Shown: positions 17,172 through 26,368, counted from the first letter of the stretch. The stretch: DNA of 35,724 nt from Saprospiraceae bacterium (GCA_019634275.1 JAHQVP010000356.1:1-35724); one strand, 5' to 3'. The notes: generated by a model from the letters alone, not told the origin. Numbers and translations: made by a program.

Positions 17172-18422
17172 CTAGTTTAAAACCAATTCATCTTTCTCGC
17201 CAAAATTATCATAGCTAGAGACGATGACAACATCACCATTGTCAAGTCCCTCCTCTACCAGAAAATAGTTGGGGTTCTGGCGACCCAAGCGAATTGTTCT
17301 GCGGGTGGCATTTCCCGTGTTGGGATCAACAACATACGCCCAATTTCCTCCTGTGGTCTGATAAAATCCTCCTTTGGCCAGTAGTTGCCCTTCCTCCTCT
17401 GCACTTAGCTCCAGTTTTACCGATACGGACTGGCCTCGCTTGATTCCACTGGGTGTCTCGTCTATAAATATCATATCCACCAGAAAGGCGCCGTTGGTGA
17501 CCTGGGGATAAATCTTGTGAATGCGCAGATAGTATGTCTTCCCGGCAAAATCAAATGAACCCTCTTGATTCAGAAACACGCGTGAAATATAAAACTGATC
17601 CACTCGTACTTGCAGTTTAAAATTATCCAGGTTGTCCATTGTTCCTATGGTTTCGCCTTCTTGGACCAACTCCCCAATTTCTAATGTCAAACCAGAAATC
17701 TGCCCATCAATTGGGGCACGGACAATCAGATTGTCTAGACTTTGTCGCGTGATCCCGAGATTACGTTCCATAAGGTCAATGCTGGATTGCATTTGTTGTT
17801 GCTGTAGCACCTGATAGGCACTGTCTCGTGCTATAGTCTTCTTAAACAACTTCTGTCTTCGGAGCAGATTCTCATATTCGTATTCCATCTCTTGCACCTC
17901 TACTTTAGAGATGACTTTATTTTCATAAAGTTGCTTATTGCGCTCTAATCTTTTAGAGATCAGGTCAATTTGAAACTGTGCATCTAAAGACTGCTCCTCG
18001 AGACTAAGACTTTGGCGCTCCATCAAGAGGGTTGTATTCCTAATTTGATTGATCTGTGCAATAATATTGGCTTCTTGATTTAGGAAATTGAGAAGCAAAT
18101 CGGGATTTGAGAGTTGCACAATGATGTCACCCTTCTTTACCATGGCTCCATCTTCTACCGCTCGTTCTTCTACTTTGCCTCCTTCAACGGCATCGATAAA
18201 TACAGTCTTAATGGGTTGTACTACGCCTGTCACTGGAATATACTCTTGAAAGACTCCAACCCTCACCGTATCCAGCAGCAACCTCTCCTGTACTACGTTG
18301 AGTCGAGAGGTGCCGGATGACTGATACAGTGTCCATAGAAAGTAGGCTGCTCCAGCGGCCAGCAAAGCGATCACTGCGATCTTTGGCCATCCCCACTTCT
18401 TCTTTTCAATCTTCTTATCCAT
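17172..18422 (-). CDS. HlyD/MacA-type periplasmic adaptor protein
   Basis: 416 residues. One N-terminal membrane anchor lies near residues 15-30. Next come a barrel-sandwich half (VTGVVQPIKTVFIDAVEGGKV), a long coiled coil at about 110-220 rich in Leu, Gln and Glu, the returning half (LIVRAPIDGQISGL), and a beta-barrel and membrane-proximal part ending DELVLN. Such adaptors join a MacB-type inner-membrane pump to an outer-membrane TolC channel. It is the only adaptor for four permeases in this module, and no TolC gene is in the window. A sigma54-like element and a TGTCCA palindrome lie directly upstream. Confidence 0.93.
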   Translation of the reverse strand: MDKKIEKKKWGWPKIAVIALLAAGAAYFLWTLYQSSGTSRLNVVQERLLLDTVRVGVFQEYIPVTGVVQPIKTVFIDAVEGGKVEERAVEDGAMVKKGDIIVQLSNPDLLLNFLNQEANIIAQINQIRNTTLLMERQSLSLEEQSLDAQFQIDLISKRLERNKQLYENKVISKVEVQEMEYEYENLLRRQKLFKKTIARDSAYQVLQQQQMQSSIDLMERNLGITRQSLDNLIVRAPIDGQISGLTLEIGELVQEGETIGTMDNLDNFKLQVRVDQFYISRVFLNQEGSFDFAGKTYYLRIHKIYPQVTNGAFLVDMIFIDETPSGIKRGQSVSVKLELSAEEEGQLLAKGGFYQTTGGNWAYVVDPNTGNATRRTIRLGRQNPNYFLVEEGLDNGDVVIVSSYDNFGEKDELVLN

Positions 18423-18451
18423 GTATTATAATGCGCTTACTCTTTTAAGCA

Positions 18452-18467
18452 TGAAATAGCCATGCCA
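18452..18467 (-). promoter_or_regulatory. Sigma54-like -24/-12 promoter of the adaptor operon
   Basis: On the - strand TGGCATGGCTATTTCA, preceded by TTT, has the -24 GG and then, after ten bases, TC in place of the usual -12 GC. The same element TTTTGGCATG-N3-ATTTCA stands before permease A. It ends about 30 bp before the adaptor ATG, a normal leader distance. The T-for-G change at the -12 box lowers certainty. Confidence 0.6.
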
Positions 18468-18531
18468 AAAATATAATTTATTGTTTTTTAGTGATTTACA
18501 CATACACACATCTACATATGTACACCAAAAC

Positions 18532-18547
18532 TGTCCAATACTGGACA
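18532..18547. promoter_or_regulatory. Palindromic operator TGTCCA-ATAC-TGGACA
   Basis: Perfect 6-bp half sites separated by four bases. It lies 64 bp upstream of the sigma54-like element of the adaptor operon, the usual place for an activator site. The same half sites occur at 23582-23597, next to the response regulator gene. Binding by that regulator is inferred. Confidence 0.7.
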
Positions 18548-18573
18548 CCCTGCTGTCTGTTTGCGCACAATCA

Positions 18574-20994
18574 CTATGCCTGTTGGAGTGAATCCACGGG
18601 ATTCTGTCTGGCTGCTACCAGGCTCTGGTACCCTACTGTGAAAAAGGCGATGGCAACTGCCAATAAGACCGCGACCAAGAATACCCACCATTCCATGTCG
18701 ATACGGTAAGCAAAACCGTCAAGCCATCCCTTCATAAAGTGATGCACCACAGGTATGGCAAGCACTGCTGCAATGATCACCAGGAATAGGAAATCCTTGG
18801 AAAGGATCATCACAATGCCCGAAATAGAAGATCCCAGCACCTTGCGAATGCCAATCTCTTTGCGTCTTCGCTCCACAACAAATGCAATGAGTGCCAACAG
18901 ACCGAGGCAGGAAATTAAGATCGCCAAACCGGAGAAGAACGTAAACACTTTGCCAAATAATGCCTCTGACTTATACTGCTGATCATAATGCTCATCCAGG
19001 AAGAAGTACTCCATGGGGCTATTGGCCCCAAATACACGGTCGTACGTTCCCTTCATGTTTTCAACCATACTCAACATATCGTCAGATACAAGTTTGACGG
19101 AAAAATAATTGAGCATCCAGTTCTGCGCTACGTTTCGTAGGATGATCGGCTCAATCTTTGCCTTTGGTGAAGCCTGATGGAAATCCCTAACCACTCCAAC
19201 CACCTGGACGCGTTGTCCCCAGAAATTTATCTCCTCACCAAGTGCAGATTCCGGTGATTCGAATTGAAAGACCTTTACCCCTTCCTCATTAAGTAAACAT
19301 GAAGAGGCATCAGCACCATGGTCCCTTGACATGCTTCGACCTGCAATGATCTCCATATCATACTGATCGCTATACTCCGGATCGGCAGCAATAGCACGAA
19401 AGCCATAATTCTCATCTTCTTCCGTTTGCCCCCACTTCTGTATCCCTGCGGTCCATCCTATCCGCTCTCCAGGAACGGAACTTGATCCTGATATTGATTT
19501 AACTGCTGGCAGCATAGCCAACTCTGTCTTAAAGGTCTCACCGAGCTCCAAGTAGGTGGAATCTCTAAAAAGTGGGCCTTCGATCACCAGCGTCTTCTCT
19601 GTAGAAATACCAAGGTCTCGCTTTTGCATATACCGCATCTGATTATAGATGACCAGCGTGCTGGCAATCAATGCTACGGAAATGCCAAACTGGAATACGA
19701 CCAATCCCTTTCTTACCCATTGCGCCTTGATTCTGCCTCTATTTAAATTGGGATTTAATGCCTGAATCGGCTTGTAAGACGACTGGAGCAACGCCGGGTA
19801 CATGCCGGTTAAGAAAGTACCTAGTCCGAAACAAGCCAATAATATCATCAGCAACCTCGGATTATCAAAAATCGAAGTAGGCATGGGAGTATCCACCATG
19901 TTTACAAAAGCAGGGCCAAGCAGAGTCGCGAAAATAAGTGCGCATATGATTGCTATGGCATTAATTATAACTGCCTCGGTCATAAATTGTCTAATTAGAG
20001 CTGAGCGATTAGATCCGATAACTTTGCGGATGCCAACCTCACGAGCTCTGTTCATGGACTGGGCCGTTGTCAGGTTTATGTAGTTAAACCACGCAATGAT
20101 CAAAATTAAGATGCCCACCAAGAACAAAAACTTGACTGCAGTACCATCACCAGGAGGTTTGGTTTCTCCTAACAGATTTGACGTCAAATGAATGTCGGGA
20201 AGTGGCTGCAGGGAAAAAACCGTACTCTCAGCCACTTCTTCATCATAGGTTGCTGCCATAGCTTCCTTAAACTTAGGCTCTAATTCCTGCCAATTTGTAT
20301 TAGGTTTCAGTTTTAAGTACGTCAAATATCCGTCCCAATACCAAGCAGTTTCACTCTCATTGTCTGACACAAAAACATCCGAAAAAGTAGCGTAGCTAAG
20401 GAGAACACTAAATCCTAGATGCGAATTCTCCGGTGGATCTGCCACTATTCCGGTGACTACGTACTCCGCTTCATTCTCCAAAACAATGGTCTTTCCCATT
20501 GGATTTTCAGGGCCGAATACTTTATCAGCAAGAGTCTTTGTAATACAAGCCGTCCAGGGCTCCTTCAAGCACGTGCCAGCATCTCCTTCCAGAAGTTCGA
20601 AAGAGAAAAAATCAAAAAACGTACCCATGGCAAAATAGACGTCATCCACCACGTGTTTTTGATCAAAATGATAGTGAAGTAAGCTCTCATTCGGGCCCCT
20701 TAATTTTACATAATCCTCTACCTCTGGAACATTCCTCGCAATAACGGGTCCGGCACATGCTGCCCCGCCAGCAAACTGCATGAAGGGAATTCCATCTTTG
20801 ATTCTATCTGTCTGGACACGAAATATTTGATCCCCTTGGGCATGGAATTTATCATAGCTACGCTCAAAATCCACGTATTGCCAGATTAAGATGACGGCCG
20901 TCATGCCCACCACCAAACCAATAAAGTTGATCGCAGTAATATTTCTATTTCGTTGGATATGCCTCCAACCCAGTTTTAGATAATTTCGCCACAT
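18574..20994 (-). CDS. ABC transporter permease B, double MacB/FtsX type
   Basis: 806 residues starting MWRNYLKLGWRHIQRN. Both FtsX halves are intact: NRAREVGIRKVIGS in the first and RRKEIGIRKVLGS in the second, with membrane segments near 20-42, 285-400, 430-450 and 680-795. The C-terminus is NPVDSLQQA. It follows permease A by 45 bp and is presumably transcribed from the promoter ahead of A. The adaptor operon promoter starts just after its stop codon. Confidence 0.9.
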   Translation of the reverse strand: MWRNYLKLGWRHIQRNRNITAINFIGLVVGMTAVILIWQYVDFERSYDKFHAQGDQIFRVQTDRIKDGIPFMQFAGGAACAGPVIARNVPEVEDYVKLRGPNESLLHYHFDQKHVVDDVYFAMGTFFDFFSFELLEGDAGTCLKEPWTACITKTLADKVFGPENPMGKTIVLENEAEYVVTGIVADPPENSHLGFSVLLSYATFSDVFVSDNESETAWYWDGYLTYLKLKPNTNWQELEPKFKEAMAATYDEEVAESTVFSLQPLPDIHLTSNLLGETKPPGDGTAVKFLFLVGILILIIAWFNYINLTTAQSMNRAREVGIRKVIGSNRSALIRQFMTEAVIINAIAIICALIFATLLGPAFVNMVDTPMPTSIFDNPRLLMILLACFGLGTFLTGMYPALLQSSYKPIQALNPNLNRGRIKAQWVRKGLVVFQFGISVALIASTLVIYNQMRYMQKRDLGISTEKTLVIEGPLFRDSTYLELGETFKTELAMLPAVKSISGSSSVPGERIGWTAGIQKWGQTEEDENYGFRAIAADPEYSDQYDMEIIAGRSMSRDHGADASSCLLNEEGVKVFQFESPESALGEEINFWGQRVQVVGVVRDFHQASPKAKIEPIILRNVAQNWMLNYFSVKLVSDDMLSMVENMKGTYDRVFGANSPMEYFFLDEHYDQQYKSEALFGKVFTFFSGLAILISCLGLLALIAFVVERRRKEIGIRKVLGSSISGIVMILSKDFLFLVIIAAVLAIPVVHHFMKGWLDGFAYRIDMEWWVFLVAVLLAVAIAFFTVGYQSLVAARQNPVDSLQQA

Positions 20995-21039
20995 AATGAT
21001 GTACAGAACTAATTTTCGATTATTAAATGTCTTGAGGTC

Positions 21040-23403
21040 CTAGTTTTCTTCAAGGCTATTCACCGGATTCACTAAAGCCGCCTTCGCAGTCTGAATAGAA
21101 ACAGTGAAAAATCCAAGCAGCAGGATGAGAAGTATTGCTCCGGCAAAAATCCACCAAACCATCGTCGTACGGTATGCAAAATCAGCCAACCATTGATTGG
21201 CAAAGAAATAACTGATGGGCAATGCGATGACTGCAGAAGCACATAACAATTTGAGGTGTTCTCTTGCCAATAAACCCACGATTCCCCCTACCGAAGCACC
21301 CAGGACTTTGCGAATGCCAATTTCCTTTGTGCGTCTCCGAACCGAAAAGGCCGTCAGTCCAAACAAACCCAATAATGCAATAAAGAGTGTCAAGACGGTC
21401 GCATATAATATACTTCTGCCGAATCGTTCCTGACTCGAATAAAGAGCATCAAAATCGTCATCCAAAAAGGAGTACCGCATGGGAAAAGCGGGCTCAATTT
21501 CTGACCAGAGTGCTTCAATCTGTGGAATGGCTTGCTCGATGCGATCGCCACTAATCTTAATGCCTACGGTACTTCGCCAATTGTCCGCATTTATCACCAG
21601 AGGCTGGATTTTTTCTGAAAGCCCTCGAAAGTGAAAATCGTTGAGTACCCCTATGATCTGTCCAAACTGTTCGTCGCTATCCCATTTGATTCTGGTTCCA
21701 ATGGCTTCTGTGATTCCATATTTATCCACAAATGCCCGATTGACCACGAAGTTGCTGTGATGATCTTCTTCTATATCATCATCAATAAATCGTCCCTCTA
21801 ATACCTCAATATTCAGTGCCTTGATGAAATCTTCATCTGTAAATAGGACATAGGGCGCCGGAGCTTCTACCTGTCCCTCAATAATCATATTCCAATCTGG
21901 TAGGAATTCACCAGGAAACGCAGAGGCTAAGGTTATTTCCTGAACACCTGGAATCTCTTTAAACTTACTTTTAAGGTCATGCACTCGATCAGCAGTACCC
22001 TGTGCATTAATTGGAATTGTCAAAACCTGATCTGGTTGAAACCCAAGATCTTCATTCACCATATAGTTGACCTGGCGATAGATAAATGCCATTACAATCA
22101 TTAGTGTGAGGCAGATGGCAAACTGCGATATTACCAGTGCTTTGCGAAAAGCACTTTTATGCCCGATCTGTAAGAAATTTGACTTCAGTGCCTTTGCGGG
22201 CTTAAATCCCGCCATAATGAAGGCAGGATAAACACCAGCCAATAGGCCAGTGCAAATCGCCAACACAAAGGTTCCGAACAGGACAAAAGGGAAATCTGCT
22301 CCAATTATATGCAACTGACGATCAACGATCTGATTGAAATAAGGCAGGCACAATTCAGCCAGAGCCATTGCGCCGACGCCCGCAACAAGAGATGCGATTA
22401 CGGACTCTACCAAAAATTGACGCGTAAGCAGGCCGCGACCAGCACCGGTGACTTTCCGCACTCCGATCTCCTTGCTTCTTTGGCTTGCTTGTGCTGTACT
22501 GAGATTTACAAAATTGACGATGGCCACCAGAAGGACAATCAGCGCAATCAAACCAAAAATGAACACCATGCGAATACTCCCCTTCTCCCCTTGTGCAGTC
22601 CAACCTTCAGAATGAAGATAGATGTCCTGCAGGGGCTGCAGAGCCCAGTCATACAGCCTGACTGACTCAGCCGAGTTGCCATTGGCAATGTACTCCTGAG
22701 TGATCAATTGGTTCACGTCGGCCTTAACCTTCTGTGCCAGGGCAAGCGGATCTGAATTAGGGCGCAATTTGACGTAGGTAGCTCGATTGTTATATCGCCA
22801 GACATTGCCATAGTGTGTAAATCGAATAAAGAGGTCTGAAGTGATATGAGATCGTTTGGATTCTTTTCGAAGTACTCCCGTCACGATGTACTCAGAACCC
22901 CCATCAATAGTGATCACTTCTCCAATAGGATTGTATTCAGAAAAAATGCGTGTCGCCAATTCTTCGGAAAGCACAACCGAATTAGGGTTATCCAATGCGG
23001 TTTTCCGATCCCCAGCCAAAAATTCCATCGGCAAGACGTCAAAAAAAGTACTGTCCACCTGAGCAGTGTTATCCAAATACCAATCGTTATTGGCATACGT
23101 GACCAGGATATCGCCCATGGGCCCCCAACCAGTGGAAGACGCCACTTCGGGATAGTCATTGCCCATCTTTTCTGCGAGACGAGAAGGCGTCCAAGCAGTC
23201 TCACCATGATTACCGATGCGGTAGACGCGATAGGTGAGCGAGCCATCTTCCATCCACTGATCGAAGGCCATTTCATGGCGCACAAATACGGAGATGAGAA
23301 TGACCAGGGCCATGCCCAAACTCAGTCCCAAAATATTAATGGCAAAAAATCTACCGTTGCGCGTGATCTGCCGAAGTGCAGTTTTGATGTGGTTTAAAAA
23401 CAT
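21040..23403 (-). CDS. ABC transporter permease A, double MacB/FtsX type
   Basis: 787 residues starting MFLNHIKTALRQITRN. The two FtsX halves carry QRSKEIGVRKVTGA and RRTKEIGIRKVLGA, and the C-terminus is NPVNSLEEN. It is divergent from the response regulator gene across a 241-bp regulatory region and carries a sigma54-like promoter. It is the first gene of the A-B unit. A and B differ enough in the periplasmic parts that they could be heteromeric partners or alternative pumps. Confidence 0.9.
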   Translation of the reverse strand: MFLNHIKTALRQITRNGRFFAINILGLSLGMALVILISVFVRHEMAFDQWMEDGSLTYRVYRIGNHGETAWTPSRLAEKMGNDYPEVASSTGWGPMGDILVTYANNDWYLDNTAQVDSTFFDVLPMEFLAGDRKTALDNPNSVVLSEELATRIFSEYNPIGEVITIDGGSEYIVTGVLRKESKRSHITSDLFIRFTHYGNVWRYNNRATYVKLRPNSDPLALAQKVKADVNQLITQEYIANGNSAESVRLYDWALQPLQDIYLHSEGWTAQGEKGSIRMVFIFGLIALIVLLVAIVNFVNLSTAQASQRSKEIGVRKVTGAGRGLLTRQFLVESVIASLVAGVGAMALAELCLPYFNQIVDRQLHIIGADFPFVLFGTFVLAICTGLLAGVYPAFIMAGFKPAKALKSNFLQIGHKSAFRKALVISQFAICLTLMIVMAFIYRQVNYMVNEDLGFQPDQVLTIPINAQGTADRVHDLKSKFKEIPGVQEITLASAFPGEFLPDWNMIIEGQVEAPAPYVLFTDEDFIKALNIEVLEGRFIDDDIEEDHHSNFVVNRAFVDKYGITEAIGTRIKWDSDEQFGQIIGVLNDFHFRGLSEKIQPLVINADNWRSTVGIKISGDRIEQAIPQIEALWSEIEPAFPMRYSFLDDDFDALYSSQERFGRSILYATVLTLFIALLGLFGLTAFSVRRRTKEIGIRKVLGASVGGIVGLLAREHLKLLCASAVIALPISYFFANQWLADFAYRTTMVWWIFAGAILLILLLGFFTVSIQTAKAALVNPVNSLEEN

Positions 23404-23503
23404 GATTTCATCGTTTAATCAACAGATAGTAGGAGCGCTCTTCATGACAGTAGTATTCAGACAGATATTGGAAAGGGAAGGCTGAAGCTACCTATGAGCC
23501 AAC

Positions 23504-23519
23504 TGAAATGGTCATGCCA
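23504..23519 (-). promoter_or_regulatory. Sigma54-like -24/-12 promoter of permease A
   Basis: On the - strand TGGCATGACCATTTCA, again preceded by TTT, matches the adaptor-operon element except for three spacer bases. The predicted transcript would have a leader of about 90 bases before ATG 23403. Confidence 0.6.
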
Positions 23520-23529
23520 AAAGGCTACT

Positions 23530-23575
23530 ACACTTATTATTAGTGTATTATATATATCGACAATATATATGTCTT
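23530..23575. promoter_or_regulatory. AT-rich core of the divergent regulatory region
   Basis: This stretch contains two imperfect palindromes, ACACT-N7-AGTGT (23530-23546) and an ATATAT pair around ATCGACA. It lies between the sigma54-like element and the palindromic operator. It could be the promoter of the regulator gene or a bendable spacer for activator looping; no clean TAnnTTTG box was found. Confidence 0.3.
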
Positions 23576-23581
23576 GAAATG

Positions 23582-23597
23582 TGTCCAAAAATGGACA
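23582..23597. promoter_or_regulatory. Palindromic operator TGTCCA-AAAA-TGGACA
   Basis: Perfect half sites with a four-base spacer, 62 bp upstream of the permease A sigma54-like element and about 48 bp upstream of the regulator's ATG. This placement suits activation of permease A and possible autoregulation of the response regulator. Confidence 0.7.
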
Positions 23598-23644
23598 TCT
23601 TAACTGTGCGAAAACGAACAACCCTTAATCGGAGGGAAGTAAAC

Positions 23645-25021
23645 ATGAATAAACAGTCAGCAGAGTCCAGAGAAGGAGTAATCGTAGTGGTGGATGATGA
23701 TCCTGATATTCTACTGACACTAAAGATGCTGCTAAAGAAGCATTTTCGAAGGATCATCACAGAATCCAACCCTTACCACCTGCCCCGATTGCTCAGAACT
23801 CATGAGCCTGATATCGTGTTGCTGGACATGAATTTTCACCGTGGAGACACCAGTGCCCAAGAGGGCCTCAAATGGCTTGGAAAAATCAAAGAATTGCGCC
23901 CAGACAGTGAGGTAATCATCATTACTGCACATGGAGATGTGGAGCTGGCTGTCAGGGCATTAAAAGCTGGAGCAACCGATTTTGTCGAAAAGCCCTGGCA
24001 CAACGATAAGTTGGTCCAGACGGTCAAGCAAACGTACATAACGGCCAAAACAGGTGCTGACGCATCAGACGAATCTGCAACCGCATCAAAGGCCCCGAGC
24101 GAAGACTACATCGCGGCCAGTGGCGAAATGGTGGAAATCAATAGGAAAATGCAAAAGGTCAGCAGTACCAATGCTGACGTGCTGATCCTTGGAGAAAACG
24201 GTACGGGAAAGGAGGTAGCAGCCCGCATCATTCACCAAAAATCGGGCCGTAGCTCAGCCGCCTTCGTAAAAGTAGACCTTGGTGCCATTCCGGATTCACT
24301 ATTCGAAAGCGAGCTATTTGGGCATAAAAAAGGGGCGTTTACTGACGCTCAGCAAGATCGAATCGGCCGAATGGAATCTGCACAGGGAGGAACCCTCTTT
24401 CTTGATGAAATTGGAAATCTCAGCATTCCGTCGCAAGCCAAATTGCTCTCCGCACTGCAAAATAGGGCCATCATTCCCCTCGGAAGTTCGACACCAGTAC
24501 AGGTGGATTTTAGGCTTATCTGCGCCACCAACATGCCCATACACGAAATGGTCAATGAGAATAAGTTTCGACAAGACCTACTCTATCGTATCAATACAGT
24601 AGAGATCGTGCTGCCCCCTTTGCGCAATAGAATTGAAGACATCCCCACGCTTGCCAATCATTTTCTCAAAACGTTCAGCGAGAAATACGATCGCCCTGAG
24701 CTCATACTGACTGCGGAGGCTATAGATTCGCTGCGTAAGCATCTCTGGCCTGGCAACATTCGGGAATTGAGACACACCATTGAACGAGCAGTAATTCTAG
24801 CCGAATCTGCACAGCTTGCCTTCCCCACTTCATCCCTTGCATCAAATGACTACTTAGGCAGTCCCAACGAACAGAATTCGCTCAATTTGGAGAGAATGGA
24901 ACGAAAACTTATTGTGAGAGCACTGAAGGTCAACGATGGAAATGTCTCTAAGGCAGCTCAAGACCTCGGACTGACTCGTGGAGCACTCTATCGCCGTATT
25001 GAAAAATTCCAGCTGCAATAA
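23645..25021 (+). CDS. NtrC-family sigma54-dependent response regulator
   Basis: 458 residues from ATG 23645, which has a strong GGAGGGAAG ribosome-binding site six bases upstream. A GTG at 23543 keeps the frame open but would place coding sequence across the AT-rich region and operator, so I reject it. Receiver domain: phospho-acceptor Asp61 in IVLLDMNF and Lys116 in FVEKPW. AAA+ domain: Walker A GENGTGKE (183-190) and Walker B LFLDEIG (251-257). The sigma54-contact loop reads GAFTDA (230-235) rather than GAFTGA. A Fis-type helix-turn-helix NVSKAAQDLGLTRGALYRRI ends the protein. It probably binds the TGTCCA palindromes and drives the transporter promoters. The kinase gene follows by 15 bp. 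Confidence 0.95.
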   Translation: MNKQSAESREGVIVVVDDDPDILLTLKMLLKKHFRRIITESNPYHLPRLLRTHEPDIVLLDMNFHRGDTSAQEGLKWLGKIKELRPDSEVIIITAHGDVELAVRALKAGATDFVEKPWHNDKLVQTVKQTYITAKTGADASDESATASKAPSEDYIAASGEMVEINRKMQKVSSTNADVLILGENGTGKEVAARIIHQKSGRSSAAFVKVDLGAIPDSLFESELFGHKKGAFTDAQQDRIGRMESAQGGTLFLDEIGNLSIPSQAKLLSALQNRAIIPLGSSTPVQVDFRLICATNMPIHEMVNENKFRQDLLYRINTVEIVLPPLRNRIEDIPTLANHFLKTFSEKYDRPELILTAEAIDSLRKHLWPGNIRELRHTIERAVILAESAQLAFPTSSLASNDYLGSPNEQNSLNLERMERKLIVRALKVNDGNVSKAAQDLGLTRGALYRRIEKFQLQ

Positions 25022-25036
25022 TTTGCACCGTTTCCT

Positions 25037-26368
25037 ATGCTGAGGGAGTTCAAGATTAAAACAATCCTTTACCTACTTGGTATCTTACTTGTAGGTGTTC
25101 TGACAGCTCGGTCTATTGGAACGATGGGAATGAATTCAACGCTTGTTCTGCTCATACCCATTCTCATTGGGCTCCTGTGGGCGTTCTTTCGCTTTGTAGA
25201 CAAAACCAACCAAGAGGTCGCTACATTTCTTACCAATATCAAATACGATGATTTTGCCGTCAATTTTTCAGAAAGCACGACAAGTGGCCAGTCCTTTCAA
25301 AGACTACATGGCGCCTTTAATATGGTCAATGAAAAATTTCGCGATATCCGATCTCAAAAAGAGGCTCAATTTCAATATTTGCAATCCATTATTGAAAATG
25401 TAGACACTGGCCTTATATGTTTCGATAGCGACAATAAAACCATCCTCCATAATAGATCACTCCAAGCCATTCTAAGGAAATCTTACTTTCCAACCCTAGA
25501 AAGCATAAAAAAATATAACGAGGCGCTTTTCATTGCACTGCAAGAAATAAATCCCGGTGAAAATAAATTGGTCAAATTGTTAATCAGTGGCAATATTGTG
25601 CAATTGTCCATTCGAAAGACCATCTTGAAACTTGCTAATGATGAATTTCACTTGTATTCTCTACAAAATATTCACACCGAACTTGAAAATCAAGAGGTTG
25701 AGTCCTGGCAAAAATTGATCCGGATTCTCACTCATGAAATCATGAACTCTGTAGCACCCGTAGTGTCGCTATCTGCAACATCGGAAGAAATATTACAAAA
25801 CCCGGAACTAGATGAAGAAGACCACGCAGATGTATATCGGGCCGTTTCTGCCATTCGGAGACGATCCGCTGGTCTCCTAAATTTTACCGAAACCTATCGA
25901 CAACTCACCAAAGTTCCTTCCCCAAAATTTGAACCTAACAACCTGCTGGAACTTCTTGATGGTGTAGTCGAACTTCTGAGCTCAGATCTTTCGGCACAAA
26001 ACATTGAGCTCGTAAAACTTTATCCTCCCAAAGATTTTCAAGTATTGGTAGATGCGGGACTTATGGAGCAGGTGTTAATTAATATTATAAAGAACGCCAT
26101 TCAGGCACTGGAAAATAGGCCTAATTCCAAAATTACAATCTCCGTACAAAAATTAGATACCGAGAATGTAGAAATTGGTATTTCTGACAATGGCCCTGGA
26201 ATCTCTCCAGAAATATTGGAGAATATTTTCGTTCCCTTTTTCACCACAAAGCAAAATGGCAGCGGCATTGGATTGAGTCTATCCAGGCAGATCATTCATA
26301 AACACAAGGGAACCATACAAGTTACCTCAGAGATTGGGACAGGTACGTCTTTTGTTATTGGCCTTTAA
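25037..26368 (+). CDS. Sensor histidine kinase with minimal extracytoplasmic loop
   Basis: 443 residues. Two membrane segments at about 9-25 and 34-54 are joined by a loop of only about eight residues, so the signal is probably sensed within the membrane or through a partner. A PAS-like region (IIENVDTGLICFDSDNKTILHN, near 115-140) follows. The H-box is RILTHEIMNSVAPV with His233. The ATPase domain has the N-box LINIIKNAIQAL, DNGPGI, the F-box FVPFFTTK and GSGIGLSL. It is the cognate partner of the preceding response regulator. Adjacent FtsX-type permeases are candidate signal partners. Confidence 0.93.
   Translation: MLREFKIKTILYLLGILLVGVLTARSIGTMGMNSTLVLLIPILIGLLWAFFRFVDKTNQEVATFLTNIKYDDFAVNFSESTTSGQSFQRLHGAFNMVNEKFRDIRSQKEAQFQYLQSIIENVDTGLICFDSDNKTILHNRSLQAILRKSYFPTLESIKKYNEALFIALQEINPGENKLVKLLISGNIVQLSIRKTILKLANDEFHLYSLQNIHTELENQEVESWQKLIRILTHEIMNSVAPVVSLSATSEEILQNPELDEEDHADVYRAVSAIRRRSAGLLNFTETYRQLTKVPSPKFEPNNLLELLDGVVELLSSDLSAQNIELVKLYPPKDFQVLVDAGLMEQVLINIIKNAIQALENRPNSKITISVQKLDTENVEIGISDNGPGISPEILENIFVPFFTTKQNGSGIGLSLSRQIIHKHKGTIQVTSEIGTGTSFVIGL

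Noticed and set aside
22846-23397. 183-residue + strand open frame inside permease A
   Set aside because: It is antisense to a conserved permease and has no recognisable motif.
23482-23495. GG-N10-GC spacing on the + strand, as a possible sigma54 promoter for the regulator gene
   Set aside because: The flanking bases do not match TGGCA or TTGCA, so only the dinucleotide spacing fits.
23543-23644. GTG start adding 34 residues to the response regulator
   Set aside because: The extension would encode an AT-rich promoter-like stretch and the palindromic operator; ATG 23645 has a strong ribosome-binding site and the normal receiver-domain start.
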